DNA from: Candidatus Phytoplasma pruni
GTDB taxonomy: Bacteria > Bacillota_I > Bacilli_A > Acholeplasmatales > Acholeplasmataceae
Direction of reading: 5' to 3'
Length of the DNA: 56,658 nt
Assembly: GCF_013391955.1 (NCBI RefSeq)
Contig: NZ_JABUOH010000066.1
Span: 1 to 56,658 of the forward strand
Below, piece by piece: positions 53,582 to 56,658 of this stretch. The translations under genes were made by a program, and so were the position numbers. How positions within the stretch are numbered: position 1 is the stretch's first letter; every line of letters begins with the position of its first letter. The notes beneath the pieces were generated by a model that saw only the letters and a program-made list of their open reading frames with translations, had not been told where the DNA came from and did not search any database.

Positions 53582-55360
53582 GTGGAGATAATTAAGAAAA
53601 ATAATAATCAATCCTCAAAATTAGCTATCGGTTTGTTAACTTTTTTTGTCTCTATTATCGCTTTAGTTGAAGTTTTTCACGCTCTTTCCAAATGGAACAA
53701 TAATAAAAGTGAAAAAGAAATGAAAATCAATAATATTAATGAAATGATCGATGTGGACGAGTTAGCTGAAGCTTTAAAAAATCCTGAACAAGTAGAAAGT
53801 ATGAAAAAATCTTTACAGGAGATTAAAGACGCTATTGCATCAAAAGAAGGTAATAATTCTTTAAGTCAAAGCATTGATAAAATTAAACAACTTTTAGACG
53901 AAAAAGTAACTACTGTAGATAAACTCGATGAAACAGCTAAAAGAATAGATGGAGAATTAACAACTTTAAAAGCAAGACTTGAAACGGACTCTGAAGGAGA
54001 AAACGGGCTACAAAAAGAAATTAAAGCCGTCTTACAAAAAAATTTTCCAGTAAAACAGATACAAATCAACAATCTAACTGGTACAGAAAACAACAAAAAC
54101 ATTCTTGATCCGGCCGCTTTCAAAAAAATCTTTATTGATAATGACAATAATAATAAAGGTATATTAACACAGATAAACGAACTACTTAAAAACAACAACA
54201 CTACTTTAAGTGAAGCTGTAAAAGGGAATAATATAAACGCAAAATTAGACTCTTTATTACTAAAACTTCAAAAAAATAACGATACTTTAAGTGATGATTT
54301 GAGCAGAATTGTAGCTGCTATGGGCGGAGAAGACAAAACTAATATAGAAAAATACGCAAAGGAAATTAAAGTACATAAAGTCGGAGATAAAGAATTTGAG
54401 GGTTATAAAAGAATGGACGAATTGACCGGTTTAGATGAAGAAAAGAAAGCTTTCAATAAACTACAAGCATTTATGCATTACAACATTGATGTTCAAAAGT
54501 TAAAAATACCCGTTGCCACTGGAGCTATTTTGCACGGTGTCCCAGGAACAGGTAAAACTACTCTTGCTAGAGCTTTAGCGAAAACAACTGGTTTTGATTA
54601 TATAGAAATTGATGGCACTGAGTTTCAAAAATACAACACAAGAGAAGGAATTAATAGAGTGCACGCTTTATTTAAAAGAGCTGAAGAAAGTCAAAATATC
54701 ATTATTTGTGTTGATGAGTGTGAAAATACTTGGCGCGATTTGACTATAGCTGACAATCCGGGAACAAGAGCGATTACTACAACCTTTAAAGCGGAATTGA
54801 CTAAATTCTCAAAAGATTATACGAAAAACATTTTTTGGATCGGAACCACTAACCATATAGAATGCATTGATGAAGCTATTTTGTCTCGTTTTAATCATAA
54901 AATCGAAGTAAAACCTTTAGATTTGCAAGCGAGAAAAATATTTTTAATAATGGATTTTTTAACAAAACAAGGATGGAAAAAAAAGCAAACAAACCTTACG
55001 ACAGGAAAAGACGAACTTTTAACAGCAGAAAGTGATCAAATTACAGATGAAGCGATAAATTATTTAGAAAATGGATTTGTTGTAGAACTAGAAAAGTATC
55101 CAGAATTACAATCATTTAGAGCTATGATAAATATTTTACATGAGTCAGCTTTAACAGCTATTATTAGAACTAGAAAATCACAAACTCCTTCAAAACAAAA
55201 AATAATGATTACTGAAACAGATATAGAAACTTGTTTAAAAAAAGAAATACAAGAACTAGAAAACCGAAAAATAATAGAAGAACAAGCGCTGAGAAAACAG
55301 ATTAAAGAAAAAATAAAAAAAGAAAACTTGGAAGCAGAAATTAGAAGGCAAAACCCATAA
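53582..55360 (+). CDS. Membrane-anchored AAA+ ATPase with coiled coil, no protease domain
   Basis: Up to 592 residues. A membrane segment lies at about 13-35; a coiled-coil region spans about 45-260; the AAA+ module has Walker A GVPGTGKTT (319-327), Walker B 'IIICVDECEN' with D378-E379, sensor 1 'FWIGTTNHIE' and an arginine in 'LSRFNHKIE'. A helical lid and a Lys/Glu-rich tail follow. There is no HEXXH, so it is not FtsH. Phytoplasmas carry families of such ATPases, and in 'Ca. P. mali' AAA+ and HflB proteins have been linked to virulence. The start is odd: the only GTG (53582) lies inside the perfect Shine-Dalgarno AAAGGAGGTG, while ATA 53588 or ATT 53591 has correct spacing. Confidence 0.85.
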   Translation: MEIIKKNNNQSSKLAIGLLTFFVSIIALVEVFHALSKWNNNKSEKEMKINNINEMIDVDELAEALKNPEQVESMKKSLQEIKDAIASKEGNNSLSQSIDKIKQLLDEKVTTVDKLDETAKRIDGELTTLKARLETDSEGENGLQKEIKAVLQKNFPVKQIQINNLTGTENNKNILDPAAFKKIFIDNDNNNKGILTQINELLKNNNTTLSEAVKGNNINAKLDSLLLKLQKNNDTLSDDLSRIVAAMGGEDKTNIEKYAKEIKVHKVGDKEFEGYKRMDELTGLDEEKKAFNKLQAFMHYNIDVQKLKIPVATGAILHGVPGTGKTTLARALAKTTGFDYIEIDGTEFQKYNTREGINRVHALFKRAEESQNIIICVDECENTWRDLTIADNPGTRAITTTFKAELTKFSKDYTKNIFWIGTTNHIECIDEAILSRFNHKIEVKPLDLQARKIFLIMDFLTKQGWKKKQTNLTTGKDELLTAESDQITDEAINYLENGFVVELEKYPELQSFRAMINILHESALTAIIRTRKSQTPSKQKIMITETDIETCLKKEIQELENRKIIEEQALRKQIKEKIKKENLEAEIRRQNP

Positions 55361-55411
55361 GGTTGAAAAAAATCTAAAAAATAGTAAAATTACAAATATA
55401 AAGGAGTAATA

Positions 55412-56326
55412 ATGAAAAAACTACAAAAACAAAAAAGTTTAACTGTTAAATTATTTACAATTATTTTGTTAACTTTACCTTTAATAACTTTAGTTGCTTT
55501 AACAGCGACCGTTTTAGAAAGGAATAATATTTCTATTACACAAATATTCAAAATTGGGCAACCTAACAAGACGGAAATGAATGAAAATGACGCTAAAAAA
55601 CTTTTTAAAGTTCTAGATTTAAACCCAACAGAAAATGAAATAGAATGGGCAAATTCTAAGAACGCAATAGACTTCGCACCAAAAACTTATTATTTAGTGG
55701 ACACTTTTTCATCTTTAAAAAAGAAGGAAATTATAAAAAGATATCAAGTGTCTTTTGAAGATGAAGTTTATACTGACACCGATCTTTTTGCTAAAATAGG
55801 TCAAATAACGAATTTTTTTATTGAAAGGTCGGAAAATGGCCAGACACAAAAAAATACTGTAGCAGGCGCTATGCAAGCTAATAAAATAGAATGGATTTTA
55901 GAAAAACCAAATCAAACAAATACAAACACAACAGACAGACAAAATGTAACACAAGAAGAAGAAAATGTTAAAAAAGCTATTTTATTATACGGTACAAAAA
56001 CGAATAATAGCGACAGAACAAGAACTGTGAACTCCTTAACAACAGACCAATTAAAAACACATGAAAAAACTAAACATTTAACAATATCGGAAATTAAAGA
56101 CAATTTCGACAAACTGAAAGGTATTAACAATACTTACAAAGAACAATACAAAAACGACAAAAAAATGATCTTAGAAATAACATTTACACTTAACCAAGAT
56201 AACATTAAAAAACTTTTTGATGAGAGTAACACTCAAACAGCGCCTTTTATAAAAACAGAAACAGTTAATGGACAAACAAAAAAATATATAGATTTGACAA
56301 CAGTATTCGAAGTTTATACAGGTTAA
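55412..56326 (+). CDS. Signal-peptide or single-anchor protein of unknown function
   Basis: A 304-residue protein. The N-terminus 'MKKLQKQKSLTVK' then a hydrophobic stretch to about residue 32 ending 'VALTATV' looks like a signal peptide or an anchor. The rest is hydrophilic, rich in Asn, Thr and Lys, with no Cys, and no family or repeat is recognised. It is not the SVM-type signal of phytoplasma effectors. AAGGAG precedes the ATG. It follows the AAA ATPase by 51 bp and ends at a strong terminator, so it is the last gene of this cluster and a plausible partner or substrate. Confidence 0.7.
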   Translation: MKKLQKQKSLTVKLFTIILLTLPLITLVALTATVLERNNISITQIFKIGQPNKTEMNENDAKKLFKVLDLNPTENEIEWANSKNAIDFAPKTYYLVDTFSSLKKKEIIKRYQVSFEDEVYTDTDLFAKIGQITNFFIERSENGQTQKNTVAGAMQANKIEWILEKPNQTNTNTTDRQNVTQEEENVKKAILLYGTKTNNSDRTRTVNSLTTDQLKTHEKTKHLTISEIKDNFDKLKGINNTYKEQYKNDKKMILEITFTLNQDNIKKLFDESNTQTAPFIKTETVNGQTKKYIDLTTVFEVYTG

Positions 56327-56348
56327 TCATATTATTCATCATTTTTCA

Positions 56349-56386
56349 AAAACTAAATTGTGTTAATTCACAATTTAGTTTTTTTT
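56349..56386 (+). terminator. Terminator of the AAA cluster
   Basis: A perfect stem AACTAAATTGTG (56351-56362) / CACAATTTAGTT (56369-56380), extended by two A-T pairs, 6-nt loop, long T run. Confidence 0.9.
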
Positions 56387-56399
56387 ATACCTTGTAAAA

Positions 56400-56658
56400 G
56401 GATATAATTTTTTTTAAAGGTAAATAAACCTTGCAGAATTAATTTTTTTTAAAAACTACTATTACAACTTTTTTTCTTAGTTGCTTATTTCTCTAAAAAT
56501 CAACCTTTTCCAGAGAAATATCCGCTTAATCAATCAATTTTATTAAACTATAAAACCATTAAACAAGCTTTTAAGGCTGAACTGAGGACAAAAATTGAAC
56601 TCTCGAAAAAATAAATCAACATTATTAGGGGCTATACGTTTTGTATAGCTCTTTTTTT
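56400..56658 (+). ncRNA. Candidate non-coding RNA with its own terminator
   Basis: No reading frame of note. TATAAT at 56403-56408 is a possible -10, though no good -35 is seen. TATTTCTCT (56486-56494) pairs with AGAGAAATA (56512-56520). A 9-11-bp terminator (56627-56637 with 56643-56653, one or two G-U) and a T run end the window. A second terminator only about 270 bp after the first, with no gene between, suggests a short transcript. It matches no RNA family that I recognise. Confidence 0.4.
56627..56658 (+). terminator. Terminator at the window end
   Basis: Stem GGGCTATAC (56629-56637) / GTATAGCTC (56643-56651) around GTTTT, followed by a T run that reaches the last base. Confidence 0.8.

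Noticed and set aside
53582-55360. Annotating the AAA protein as a third FtsH
   Set aside because: It lacks HEXXH and the protease domain, and its AAA sequence differs strongly from the two FtsH.
55412-56326. SVM-type secreted effector (SAP-like)
   Set aside because: The N-terminus is signal-like but does not resemble the conserved SVM signal, and the protein is much longer than known small effectors.

Overview
The window looks like a chromosomal segment of a plant-pathogenic phytoplasma ('Candidatus Phytoplasma', Mollicutes). It is very A+T-rich. TGA is used as a real stop (sigA and alaS end in it) and TGG encodes Trp, so this is the standard bacterial code and not the Mycoplasma code. No cell-wall genes are present. 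Several genes are typical of phytoplasmas: multiple membrane-bound FtsH/HflB and AAA+ proteins, membrane-anchored tandem-repeat proteins of the DUF2963 type, a 2-hydroxycarboxylate transporter next to acetate kinase, and a SipW-type signal peptidase. The species cannot be fixed by eye.

Layout. 1-7.7 kb is an accessory block facing the membrane: two tandem repeat proteins, an FtsH, an anchored coiled-coil protein whose promoter spacer is a run of 16 T, and a second FtsH. 7.9-11.6 kb is on the minus strand: hemolysin III family, HIT protein, RNase HIII, uracil-DNA glycosylase and SipW-type signal peptidase. 11.9-27.1 kb: DegV, CCA/poly(A) polymerase, YhaM, two miniature MacB-like ABC proteins, thioredoxin, TruB, a DJ-1 protein, a malate/citrate carrier, AckA, tRNA-Ser, and the overlapping thyA-folA-plsC operon followed by a repeat lipid-anchor-like protein. 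27.5-45 kb is housekeeping: tig, lon, a SecG candidate, rpsU, ybeY (frame interrupted), era, glyS, dnaG, sigA, trmK, tRNA-Arg, rpmF, alaS, ruvX, a methyltransferase, greA, yqeG, yqeK and rsmD. 45-50 kb: small membrane proteins, an OsmC protein, two MetQ/NlpA-like proteins without signal peptides, and sufS-sufU. 50-56.7 kb is a second accessory block: a minus-strand repeat protein, about 0.85 kb of non-coding leader, then four membrane-anchored proteins including an AAA+ ATPase.

How the genes fit together. The core genes form ordinary transcription, translation, repair and protein-quality operons. The carrier plus AckA fit the accepted phytoplasma scheme of taking up malate and making ATP from acetyl phosphate. 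The two accessory blocks share a design: N-terminally anchored repeat or coiled-coil proteins beside membrane AAA+ machines. They also hold most of the irregular expression signals: a homopolymer in a promoter, an apparent -1 slippery site after a start codon, a Shine-Dalgarno that overlaps its only GTG start, and orphan terminators. They are the best candidates for an undescribed, variably expressed surface system.
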